Assembly (NCBI RefSeq): GCF_025791835.1
Contig: NZ_JAOXLP010000033.1
Coordinates: 1-32,269 of the forward strand
Origin: Roseomonas xinghualingensis
GTDB lineage: Bacteria; Pseudomonadota; Alphaproteobacteria; Acetobacterales; Acetobacteraceae
Direction of reading: 5' to 3'
DNA length: 32,269 bases
Made by a program: the position numbers and the translations under genes. Numbering within the stretch: the first letter of the stretch is position 1; each line of letters begins with the position of its first letter. Below are positions 1 through 7,218 of the stretch, in pieces. The notes under the pieces were generated by a model, which was not told the DNA's origin, did no database searches, and was given only the letters and a program-made list of their open reading frames with translations.

Positions 1-1
1 C

Positions 2-88
2 CTCCTCGAGCCGATCGGGAACGTCCCTCCCGCCGAAGCCGAGGCGCGCTACTATGCTGCTGGGGATGCACCAGCCCTGGCCGCGTAA
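2..88 (+). CDS. IS3-family transposase OrfB, C-terminal fragment (cut by window edge)
   Basis: An open frame runs from the first complete codon at 2 to a TAA at 86-88 and encodes 28 residues. The stretch EPIGNVPPAEAEARYYA is characteristic of the extreme C terminus of IS3-family DDE transposases, just after the integrase core. The protein would act in IS transposition through a circular intermediate, as in the rest of the family. The catalytic part lies left of the window, so whether the element is intact cannot be judged. Confidence 0.75.
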   Translation, partial: LLEPIGNVPPAEAEARYYAAGDAPALAA

Positions 89-99
89 CCCAAACCAAC

Positions 100-127
100 C
101 AGCCTCTGGCATACCCGGGACGGTTCA
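100..127 (-). repeat. IS3-family terminal inverted repeat (right end)
   Basis: On the minus strand from 127 the sequence reads TGAACCGTCCCGGGTATG. It starts with TGA and carries the CCGTCCCGGG core seen in many IS3-family termini. It lies 39 bp after the transposase stop, a normal distance for this family. Confidence 0.6.
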
Positions 128-263
128 AATCCCATCCCCTCCGCCATTCTTTCGAATCAAGGATTTTTGGGCTGTCTGGCGCTTCCGCAAGGATAGTGCC
201 GTCAACAATCCTTTCCCAAAAGCTGCAACCATCGTGCAACCAATTTCCTGAACGGGAGGATTG

Positions 264-1237
264 GTGGTTTCGCCCGAGTCCACTGAGGTTGCCCACGCGG
301 CCCCCCTGAATGGCGCACTCCATGACGGCGTCGCCGCGGCTGCTCTCGATGGCGGAGAATTCAAACTACTGCCAGGGTTACGGTTGCAGCAGACCTACGC
401 CCACATTTTCGGTCCCTTGATGAGGGCGTTCGCAAGGCCAGCCGGTCCGGGGCGGCCCCACCCGGGACCCTGGCGTGTAACATCGAGCGGACCTGCATGG
501 GATCTTCAGGCGCGGATCGTCCTCGATGAGGGAACGCGTCCTCTAAGCTTCGACCGGCTGAACACCTTGTGGTTCGTGGTGGCGCTCCTGCGCTTGCGAA
601 CGGCCCTCCCGATCCGGATGCCGGTCATCTCTCAACTACCTTTCCAGGCAGTTCCCGGAGCGGCAGAAACGGCAGCCTTGCTGACCGTCGAGACGCATCC
701 GGTGCAACTCATCGCAGGGCGGTCAACGGCTACATCCATCACGCCTGATGACGTTGCCTGGGTCCGCGGCGTGATGGTTGCTGCAGGCGCGACGATGGAC
801 ATGGAGCACGTCGGAGCCGCGTTCATGATGTTCGATGATCTATCTTGGGTCACGCGCCCACGCGCCGGGGTACTGATGGCTTGGAGGGCATTGAATGCGC
901 TCTTCGCCCCGGTCCGAAGGATACGGGCGCACGTCTCTCGCGCATGATCGCCGTGCTCCTCGCCACGGAGCTCCCCGGGGCGAGCCGTGTCCAGCAACGC
1001 GCCGCTTTACTTTACCAAGTTCGCGGGCGCGTTGTTCATGCGGGTCACATTCCCGGCCCTTCGGATTACATAGAAACCGTCGAACTCGCCCGGCGCGTAT
1101 TCCTGACTCTGTTCTCGTCAACCGCGCTTCCGAGCGGGGAAGACCTGCTCAAGGATTGGCGCAAGCTCATGGCAAGCGTGTCCTCGTCGCGTGATCGCAT
1201 TTCGACCGATCTCCGATTTCCATTCCGAGAGGGCTGA
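264..1237 (+). pseudogene. Apea-like HEPN-domain protein, frameshifted
   Basis: Two overlapping frames make one protein. The first (from TTG 261 or GTG 264, after a GGGAGGA at 254-260) runs to 947 and ends after AWRALNALFAP. The homologous continuation (GPKDTGARLSRMIAVLL) is in the -1 frame and runs to TGA 1237. Restoring one C in the CCCC run at 907-910 joins them. The downstream part carries an R-x4-H motif (RGRVVH, Arg codon about 1022), the catalytic signature of HEPN RNases and HEPN-like domains. The pattern of a WxALxALF helix, a helical stretch, then YxxRxxxVH fits the Apea-like HEPN family, often linked to defence or stress. The N-terminal ~210 residues are not recognised. The gene lies 133 bp from an IS end. 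A sequencing error in the C run would give an intact gene of about 324 aa. Confidence 0.6.
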
Positions 1238-1344
1238 GCGAGGCGGAACACCCTAGCCTTCAACTGGGCGCCCCATGTCAACACCAACCGGGCAGATACT
1301 GTTGGCAATGGTGCAAGACAAACAGTGTGTTGACAAGGAGAACT

Positions 1345-1379
1345 AAAAAATTAACCCCATATAGGTTGTGGCCTATATG
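1345..1379 (-). terminator. Intrinsic terminator of the kinase operon
   Basis: A perfect 8-bp inverted repeat, CATATAGG (1358-1365) and CCTATATG (1372-1379), encloses a 6-nt loop. Read leftward it is followed by GGGTTAA and six T's (plus-strand A run 1345-1350). It lies 28 bp after the kinase stop and is strikingly AT-rich for this window. Stem, short loop and U tract together fit a Rho-independent terminator for leftward transcription. Confidence 0.75.
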
Positions 1380-1407
1380 CGATCCAATCGGTCGCTTGAG
1401 GCCCGGT

Positions 1408-2994
1408 TCACGCTTCGGGGCGGTCCCGACCGCCAGCGATCTGCTTCAGGCCGCGCAGGAACACCCGCGCGAAGGGGGTGCGCGTGGTGCCGGGCTCAAC
1501 CGGGGGGACAGGAGGCTCGTTTTCCCGTCCGGCGCGGCGCAGCGCCTCGATGAAGGCGGCCGCGTCCGGGAAGCGGTCCTCCGCACGCTTGGCCAGGGCG
1601 CGGTCCAGCAGGGCGTCATAGGCCGCGGGCAGGCCGGGACGGCGCCGCGAGGGCGGCTCTGGCTCGTCGTTAAGTATCGACGCGATGAGAGCGGCCGAGG
1701 GGCCTTCGAAGGGACGAGAGCCGGTAAGCATCTGGTAGAGGATGACGCCGGCGGCCCAGAGATCCGCGCGCTGATCAACCGCCTCGCCCCGCACCTGCTC
1801 CGGCGACATGGTGGTAAGGGTCCCGACCATCTCGCCGATATGGGTGGACTGCCCGTCGCCAAAGCGGGCGACGCCGAAATCGACCAGGCGCACCCCGCCC
1901 AGGCCCGGATCGACGCTTGCGGCCAGCAGGATGTTCGCCGCCTTGACGTCGCGGTGGACGATGCCGCGGCCATGGGCGAAGGCGAGAGCCTCGAGCAGCT
2001 CGGTCGCGATGCGGTTCGCCTCCGCGGGGGCCAGCGCGCCGTCGCGTCGCAGCGCGGTCTGCAGGTTCTCGCCGATCACCAGCTCCATCACGATCCAGGC
2101 GGCGTCGCGCTCCTCACCGAAATCATGCACGGGCACGATGCCTGGATGCGACAGCCGGGCGACGGCGCGCGCCTCCTGGCGGAAGCGCTCGTGGAGTTCG
2201 GCCGTCTCGGCGGTGTCGTCAGGGGGGATGGCCATGATCTTCACCGCGACCAGCCGCCTAAGGGCGCGGTCGAAGGCCTCGAGGACGGTGCCGAAACTGC
2301 CGCGGCCGATCCGGTCTCGGATCTCGTACCGGCCGGCGAGGAGGAGGCTGTCCTCGCCGAAGCGGAACTCGTCCAAGAGAAGACGGCGCAGCGAGGCAGA
2401 GGCCGCCGGGGCGGCGGAAGGCGCTTCCGTCGTGGGGGGCGGAACAGGCGATGGGGATGGCTGGGGAACGGGGGCGCGCGGCGGAAGCTGGACGGTATCC
2501 TCCTCCGGCATCGTCGCTTCCGCCAGGTCCGCGCCGGGCGCCGCAGGAGCGGCCGGTTCGCCCGGGGGTTCATCCGCGAGGATGGCGAGGCCGCGGCGCA
2601 GATCGTGCAGGGCTGCGCGAGCGCAGGCAATGGCCTCATCGCGACAGGCAATCACCTGTGCGAGCACGGCGAAGTCGCCTGAGGCCATCAGAATCATCCC
2701 CGTGGCGCGCCGTCGGGCCGCCTCGCCAGCGTAGCTTTCCGCTGTCGCCAGTGCCGCCTCTGCGGCGAAGATTCGTTCAGGCGGGATGGAGCACAGTAGG
2801 GGCAGCGGCGTGGTGGCCTCCGTGCCGAGTATCGGCACGAGGAGCGCATGCAACGTTGCGATTCGCTCGTGGAACGCGGCGAGCTGCGCAGGGCCGACAA
2901 CATTCGGCCCGCTGCGCCGCTCGGTCCCGTGCCGCGCCGCGATTGCCTTGAGCAGCAGCGAGAGGGGAACGTCGTCGGGTCGCGTCATACCCAT
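1408..2994 (-). CDS. ppkA: T6SS-associated serine/threonine protein kinase (PpkA-like)
   Basis: This 528-aa protein is predicted to phosphorylate T6SS components on threonine. In characterised systems PpkA phosphorylates the FHA protein (Fha1) or TssL to switch on assembly. The Hanks-type domain spans about residues 222-490. It has a glycine loop IGRGSFG (229-235), VAVKIM with Lys252, HRDVKAAN (Asp349, Asn354), DFG at 372-374 and SPE at 397-399, so all key catalytic residues are present. Residues 1-140 are a mostly helical region of unknown role, joined by a Pro/Ala-rich linker (about 141-200). No transmembrane helix or vWA domain is seen, unlike Pseudomonas PpkA, so it is probably cytoplasmic. 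It follows the glucosaminidase gene by 24 bp on the same strand, with a terminator after it. The start may be ATG 2994 or ATG 2988. Serine/threonine kinase activity is sure; the T6SS role rests on context with fha and pppA. Confidence 0.9.
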   Translation of the reverse strand: MGMTRPDDVPLSLLLKAIAARHGTERRSGPNVVGPAQLAAFHERIATLHALLVPILGTEATTPLPLLCSIPPERIFAAEAALATAESYAGEAARRRATGMILMASGDFAVLAQVIACRDEAIACARAALHDLRRGLAILADEPPGEPAAPAAPGADLAEATMPEEDTVQLPPRAPVPQPSPSPVPPPTTEAPSAAPAASASLRRLLLDEFRFGEDSLLLAGRYEIRDRIGRGSFGTVLEAFDRALRRLVAVKIMAIPPDDTAETAELHERFRQEARAVARLSHPGIVPVHDFGEERDAAWIVMELVIGENLQTALRRDGALAPAEANRIATELLEALAFAHGRGIVHRDVKAANILLAASVDPGLGGVRLVDFGVARFGDGQSTHIGEMVGTLTTMSPEQVRGEAVDQRADLWAAGVILYQMLTGSRPFEGPSAALIASILNDEPEPPSRRRPGLPAAYDALLDRALAKRAEDRFPDAAAFIEALRRAGRENEPPVPPVEPGTTRTPFARVFLRGLKQIAGGRDRPEA

Positions 2995-3018
2995 CCCGCG
3001 CGGTACCCAGCGGGAGCG

Positions 3019-3759
3019 CTACTGGTCATGCTGTTTGAAGCCGTAGTTATTGATCACCCATTTCAGCGTGTAGCCGTAACGTGGATCGGTTGCGTAAACG
3101 CCGGTGAGCGCGTCTGCGAAGGCCTCGGGATCGTGGGTGAAGCGCATCGCGACCGAATAGACCGGGTTGGAGGCGAGGAGGCGGCCATGCTGGTCAAAGG
3201 CTTCCTCGAGACTCTCGAACCGGCGGAAGCGGGCGCGAATGAAAACGTCGGCTCCGTCGACGACCTCGCGGGTGCCGCTCTCGACGGCTGGCTGAGAGCC
3301 GACCGCCTTGATGCCGAACGGGTTGTTGCTATCCGGCGGCATGGCGGCGCCCCAGGCGCTTTCCACCACCCATTGTGCCAGCGTGACGGAGACCGGAATG
3401 CGCCAGCGCAGCTTCGAAGCGATAGCGGCGGAGAGCACATCCGGTGGAACGATGCCGACGCGACCGAAGCGTACCGTCGGCGGCGGTGCCTGCTCCACCA
3501 ATGGGCGGGCGGCAAGCGAGTAGTAGGTCGCGCTGCCGGGTGCGATGTGGCCCGTCGGCGGGTTCATGCCCATCACCACGGCCTGGTAGGCCTGGATGGC
3601 TAGCACCGTGCCGGGATCGATTACGCCGGTGATCGGCACAGCTGTGTGCGGCTTTGGAAGGCGTTCGTTCAGGAGTGACTGAATGATGAAGACGTCGGCA
3701 GGACTGTTAATCGCATCGTGACCCACCGAAGTAATGATCGGCGGGGCTACTCGACCCAT
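3019..3759 (-). CDS. Glucosaminidase-domain protein with N-terminal peptidoglycan-binding region
   Basis: A 246-aa protein predicted to cleave glycan strands of peptidoglycan. Residues about 10-80 resemble a peptidoglycan-binding module (SVG..., PADVFIIQSLLNERL, ITGVIDPGTVLAIQAYQ). The C-terminal half is FlgJ/glucosaminidase-like, with AQWVVESAWG (catalytic Glu about residue 133) followed by SNNPFGIKAV, and an aromatic C-terminal segment YGYTLKWVINNYGF. No signal peptide is visible, so it is either cytosolic or exported by the T6SS. It may be an effector, or a wall-remodelling enzyme that opens a path for the trans-envelope complex, as TagX does in Acinetobacter. ATG 3759 is chosen because PG-binding modules of this type begin near it. 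An in-frame TTG at 3858 would add 33 residues but runs through an AT-rich, promoter-like segment. No immunity gene lies beside it; the kinase gene follows by 24 bp. Confidence 0.8.
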   Translation of the reverse strand: MGRVAPPIITSVGHDAINSPADVFIIQSLLNERLPKPHTAVPITGVIDPGTVLAIQAYQAVVMGMNPPTGHIAPGSATYYSLAARPLVEQAPPPTVRFGRVGIVPPDVLSAAIASKLRWRIPVSVTLAQWVVESAWGAAMPPDSNNPFGIKAVGSQPAVESGTREVVDGADVFIRARFRRFESLEEAFDQHGRLLASNPVYSVAMRFTHDPEAFADALTGVYATDPRYGYTLKWVINNYGFKQHDQ

Positions 3760-4010
3760 TTCGTCAGTGCTAAGAACATGGGGGGAGGGAACCAGAGCCA
3801 AGCCCTGCCTCGCTTCGTTGCTTGTCGGAAAGCAAGCATAATACGGGGACGGCCTCAACGCTATCTGGCCGGGCCCGCGCTTCCGGCTGTCGCTGAGGTG
3901 CTTGCTACCCGTCCACTGCGCGTTGTGTGCGGAATGTCTGGGGAGAAGGGGATGGAACGGCTGGGAACGGGAGGGGCGTGTCCTAGTGCGGCACGCCTGC
4001 GATTCGCGCT
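3760..4010. promoter_or_regulatory. Divergent intergenic region between glucosaminidase and tagH operons
   Basis: About 250 bp separate the two divergent starts. The only AT-rich core is at 3818-3843. A perfect inverted repeat TTGCTT/AAGCAA (3818-3823, 3830-3835) is followed by CATAATA, which gives CATAAT rightward (3837-3842) and TATTAT leftward (3838-3843) as -10 candidates. No convincing -35 is seen on either strand. This is the likely promoter/operator zone for both operons, inferred from layout. The rest shows nothing else. Confidence 0.35.
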
Positions 4011-5417
4011 TTGAGCCTCTCCCTGCTCATCATTCGCTGTCCTGACAATGCCGCTCCGGAGCGGCGCGAGGTGCCCGGCGGTGAATTCACCATCGGACGC
4101 GGGCCGAACAACGATTGGGTGCTGCCCGATCCCGACCGCCATCTCTCAAAGCGGCACTGCCAAGTGGCCTATCGCGCGGGCCGCTGGTGCCTGACCGACC
4201 TCAGCTCCAACGGCACCCATGTGAACCATGGCGCGGCGCCGCTGGGGGCCGGGAACGAGTGGACCTTGCGGGATGGCGACCGGATCACCCTCGGCGCCTA
4301 TGAGATCGAGGTTCGGATCGAGGCGGAGGCGACCAGCGCGCCGGGCACGGCGTATCGGAGCGGCGGCTATGGCGGGCAGGGTGGTCAGGTGCAGATGCCG
4401 TCCGATGAAAGGTTGTCGCCCGGTCTGCTCGATCCCTTCGCGGAGCCACCAGCGCCGCACCGGCCGTTCGGAGACCGATTCGAGTCGTCGGCGGGCGGCC
4501 TTACGCCGGAGCGGCCCGGCGGGCCGGACGACCTGCGCCTGCCGCCCGATTTCGACCCGCTGGAAGGTCTTGATGATCCCTTCGCGCCGTCGCAGCCTGA
4601 CCATGCACCGGCCCTGAACGCCGCCTTCAGCCAGCCGCGCGCGACCAATCTCATTCCCGACGACTGGGACCTCGAGGAGCCCGGGGGGCATGCGGACCCC
4701 TGGGATGCTCCCTCCGCCGCTCCGGCCCAGCAGGCGCCTTCGCCGCTGCCGGCCAATGCAACGCTGGACCATGAGGCTGCCTCGGAGCGCGTGACGGCTC
4801 CGGGGGCAATTCCAGGGCCGGGACCGGCCGCGGATCGCGCGATCGCGGCCTTCTTGCGCGGCACGGGGCTGGGGGAGACCGCGCTGCCGGAACCCGAGGC
4901 GACGATGGAGCAGGCCGGGGCCGCCCTGCGGGCCGCGGTGAGCGGACTTCGCCAGGCCATGATTGCGCGTGCCTCGATCAAGGGCGAGTTCCGCATCGAG
5001 CAAACAATGATCCAGTCGCGCGGCAACAACCCGCTGAAGTTTTCCGCTGGGGACGAGGATGCGATGGCGGCGCTGCTCGGGATCGGGCGGCGGACCGGCA
5101 TGGCGCCGGAGGTGGCCATGGCGGATGCGCTGCGCGACCTGCGCCTGCACGAGCTGGCAACCGTAACGGCCATGCAGGCCGCGGTCCGCGCGCTGCTGGC
5201 GAGCTTCGCCCCGGCCGGCATCGAGCGTGAGGTGGAGAAGGGCGGATTCTCCATGCTGCCGGGTGGGCGCAAGGCGCGCGCCTGGGAAGCCTTCGAGGCC
5301 ATGCATGCCGAGGTCTCGGCGGCGCTGGCAGATGATTTCGACAGTGTTTTCGGCAAGAGCTTTGCCCGTGCCTATGAGCAGGCGATGGACGAGCTCCTCT
5401 CCCGTAAGGATGGATGA
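4011..5417 (+). CDS. tagH: T6SS FHA-domain protein TagH/Fha (ImpI)
   Basis: A 468-aa phosphothreonine-binding scaffold of the T6SS. An FHA domain covers about residues 20-105, with FTIGRGPNNDWVL, HLSKRHCQ and LSSNGTHVN, the standard phosphopeptide-binding loops. A long Pro/Asp/Ala-rich linker (about 115-265) follows. A conserved T6SS-FHA C-terminal domain begins near AAFLRGTGL and includes the helix with IKGEFRIEQTMIQ and NNPLKFS, and ends with SFARAYEQAMDEL. In known systems the FHA protein is phosphorylated by PpkA, dephosphorylated by PppA and promotes TssL/M-dependent assembly; kinase and phosphatase are both in this locus. The start is TTG 4011, with no strong Shine-Dalgarno; homology supports it because FHA proteins begin close to this point. 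It heads the operon and its stop overlaps the tssJ start by 4 nt. Confidence 0.92.
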   Translation: MSLSLLIIRCPDNAAPERREVPGGEFTIGRGPNNDWVLPDPDRHLSKRHCQVAYRAGRWCLTDLSSNGTHVNHGAAPLGAGNEWTLRDGDRITLGAYEIEVRIEAEATSAPGTAYRSGGYGGQGGQVQMPSDERLSPGLLDPFAEPPAPHRPFGDRFESSAGGLTPERPGGPDDLRLPPDFDPLEGLDDPFAPSQPDHAPALNAAFSQPRATNLIPDDWDLEEPGGHADPWDAPSAAPAQQAPSPLPANATLDHEAASERVTAPGAIPGPGPAADRAIAAFLRGTGLGETALPEPEATMEQAGAALRAAVSGLRQAMIARASIKGEFRIEQTMIQSRGNNPLKFSAGDEDAMAALLGIGRRTGMAPEVAMADALRDLRLHELATVTAMQAAVRALLASFAPAGIEREVEKGGFSMLPGGRKARAWEAFEAMHAEVSAALADDFDSVFGKSFARAYEQAMDELLSRKDG

Positions 5418-5875
5418 TGATCGCAAGGCGGGTCCTCCTGGCCTCTCCCGCGCTTTCGCTGGCCGGGTGCGGGGCGCCGCAGCCGCCTCCGCCGCCAGCG
5501 CTGGTGCTCTCGGTCAGGGGCGGGGCTGACCAGAACCCGGACGAGGCCGGCAAGCCGATGCCGGTCGCGGTTCGGCTGGTCTTCCTTGGCGCGCCGGCAA
5601 GGTTCGAGCGGGCGGATGTCTTCGCCCTGACGGAGCGGGATCGGACAACGCTGGGCGAGGATCTTCTGGCATCCGAGGAGGTGATCGTGCGCCCGGGGGA
5701 GGTGATCGCTGTTGATCGCGAGCCGAAAAAGGGGACACAGTTTCTCGGTGTGGCGGTGCTGTTCCGTGCCATCGACGGCGCCAGCTGGCGCGCCATCCAG
5801 CCGGTTGCGGCGAGCGGGCCGACGCGGCTGACTCTTTCCATTTCCGGAACCACCGCGACGCTGGTGCCCGCATGA
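5414..5875 (+). CDS. tssJ: T6SS outer-membrane lipoprotein TssJ
   Basis: A 153-aa lipoprotein of the trans-envelope complex that binds the periplasmic part of TssM. The N terminus has Arg-Arg, a hydrophobic stretch and a lipobox LAGC with Cys19, then a Pro-rich tether (PQPPPPPA). The rest is a short beta-rich transthyretin-like fold, including ADQNPDEAGKPMPVAVRLVFL, the typical TssJ segment where residues after 'N' are followed by 'PVxVRxxxL'. It overlaps tagH by ATGA at 5414-5417 and tssK by ATGA at 5872-5875, so translation is probably coupled. The presence of tssJ is worth noting because the Agrobacterium imp cluster, which this locus otherwise resembles, has no obvious one (from general knowledge). 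Confidence 0.9.
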   Translation: MMIARRVLLASPALSLAGCGAPQPPPPPALVLSVRGGADQNPDEAGKPMPVAVRLVFLGAPARFERADVFALTERDRTTLGEDLLASEEVIVRPGEVIAVDREPKKGTQFLGVAVLFRAIDGASWRAIQPVAASGPTRLTLSISGTTATLVPA

Positions 5876-7200
5876 GTTGGACGAATCGAGTCGTCTGGCA
5901 CGAGGGCATGTTCCTTCGCTCGCAGCACTTCCAGCAGCAGGACCGCTGGCTGGAGGCGCTGGTGCGCGAGCGCACGGCGGCGCTGCGTCCCCATGGCTGG
6001 GGCATGACCGAGATGGTGTTGAACCGGGACCTGCTGGCGACCGGGCAGTTCGCGCTCGTCTCCGGCCGCGGCGTGTTCGAGGATGGCACGCCCTTCTCCA
6101 TGCCCGGTGATGTGGACCAGCCGGTGCCGCTGGAACTTGGCGAGAGCGTGCGCAACGCCGTGGTCTATCTTGCGCTCCCGATCCGACAGAACGGGTCCAT
6201 GGAGGTGGTCTCGGACCAGATCCTGGAGGGCCGGCTCGAGCAGCGGGCTTTCGAAGCCTACGACACGCATTCAGGTTCGCCGCAGCCGGCGGAGGTGCAG
6301 GTGGGGCGGCTTCGGCTGCGCTACATGCTCGAGACGGACAACCGGGCGGGCTATCACTGCATCGGACTGGCCCGCGTGGTTGAGGTCGGGTCCGACCGTC
6401 GCGTGACGCTCGACGAGCGCTGGATCGCGCCGGCCCTGCTCTGCTCTGCCACGCCGCCCCTGGCCGGGCTGCTCAACGAGCTTGCGGGCATGCTCAACCA
6501 GCGCGGCGAGGCGCTGGCGGCGCGGCTGACGCAGCCGGGCGGGCGGGGCGTGGCCGATGTGTCGGACTTCCTGCTGCTGCAGTCGGTGAACCGGGCGCAG
6601 AAGCTGGTGAGCCACTGGGCCGAGGCAGGCGCGGTGCATCCGGCCGATCTCTACGCGGCGCTGGTGCAGATGGCGGGGGATTTCGCGACCTTTACCGAGG
6701 CACGGCGACGCCCCTCCAACTACCCGCCCTACCGCCATGCGGATCTGCAGCGCAGCTTCGATCCGGTGGTCGCGGACCTGCGCCGCTCACTCTCGGCGGT
6801 GATCGAGCAGACGGCCGTGGCGATTCCGCTCCAGGAGCGACGGCACGGCGTGCGGGTGGGTCCGATCACCGATCGCAGTATCCTGCGTGCATCGAGCTTC
6901 GTGCTGACGGTCCAGGCCGATATGCCCGCGGAGACGATGCGGCGCCTCTTCCCCGCGCAGGTGAAGATCGGCGCGGTGGAGCAGATCCGGGAGCTGGTGA
7001 ACGTCGCTCTGCCCGGAATTGCAGTGCGCCCGCTGCCGGTGGCGCCGCGTCAGCTGCCCTTCTACGCTGGCGCGACCTACTTCGAGCTCGATGCGCATTC
7101 GCCGTATTGGCAGCAGATGCAGTCCTCCGGCGGCTTCGCGATCCATGTATCCGGAGAGTTCCCGAACCTTAACCTCGAACTCTGGGCCATCCGCGGCTAG
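5872..7200 (+). CDS. tssK: T6SS baseplate protein TssK (ImpJ)
   Basis: A 442-aa protein, near the usual family length of about 440-450. TssK trimers link the baseplate wedge (TssFGE) to the TssL/TssM membrane complex. The family N-terminal signature is clear: NRVVWHEGMFLRSQHFQQQDRW. The C-terminal receptor-binding part includes LPFYAGATYFELD, SPYWQQM and FAIHVSGEFPNLNLELWAI, also typical. It starts with ATG overlapping the tssJ stop by 4 nt and lies 18 bp before tssL. It is intact and standard for the family. Confidence 0.95.
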   Translation: MSWTNRVVWHEGMFLRSQHFQQQDRWLEALVRERTAALRPHGWGMTEMVLNRDLLATGQFALVSGRGVFEDGTPFSMPGDVDQPVPLELGESVRNAVVYLALPIRQNGSMEVVSDQILEGRLEQRAFEAYDTHSGSPQPAEVQVGRLRLRYMLETDNRAGYHCIGLARVVEVGSDRRVTLDERWIAPALLCSATPPLAGLLNELAGMLNQRGEALAARLTQPGGRGVADVSDFLLLQSVNRAQKLVSHWAEAGAVHPADLYAALVQMAGDFATFTEARRRPSNYPPYRHADLQRSFDPVVADLRRSLSAVIEQTAVAIPLQERRHGVRVGPITDRSILRASSFVLTVQADMPAETMRRLFPAQVKIGAVEQIRELVNVALPGIAVRPLPVAPRQLPFYAGATYFELDAHSPYWQQMQSSGGFAIHVSGEFPNLNLELWAIRG

Positions 7201-7218
7201 GCGGGGCGGAAGGAAGGG

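Larger units (their letters stand above)
1..127 (+). mobile_element. 3' end of an IS3-family insertion sequence
   Basis: The window opens inside an IS. It contains the last 28 codons of a transposase (separate entry) and then about 39 non-coding bases ending in a terminal inverted repeat. Read on the minus strand from 127, the end begins TGAACCGTCCCGGG, the form seen at the ends of one large subset of IS3-family elements. The right boundary is therefore placed at 127. The other end lies outside the window, so target duplication cannot be tested. Confidence 0.75.

Noticed and set aside
110..147. tRNA-like 3' end (GGTTCAAATCC ... CTCCGCCA)
   Set aside because: The T stem does not pair and no acceptor partner lies upstream. 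The GGTTCA part is the IS3 terminal repeat, so the resemblance is largely chance.
1330..1357. TTGACA followed by an A-rich stretch as a rightward promoter
   Set aside because: No -10 lies at 16-18 bp and no rightward gene follows. The A run is explained as the U tract of the leftward terminator.
1327..2682. 451-aa open frame on the plus strand
   Set aside because: It lies wholly opposite the kinase catalytic domain; composition is a GC-rich antisense shadow with no domain.
3760..3858. Longer N terminus for the glucosaminidase from TTG 3858
   Set aside because: It has no SD, no signal peptide or homology, and overlaps the AT-rich regulatory palindrome. ATG 3759 is preferred, with some doubt.
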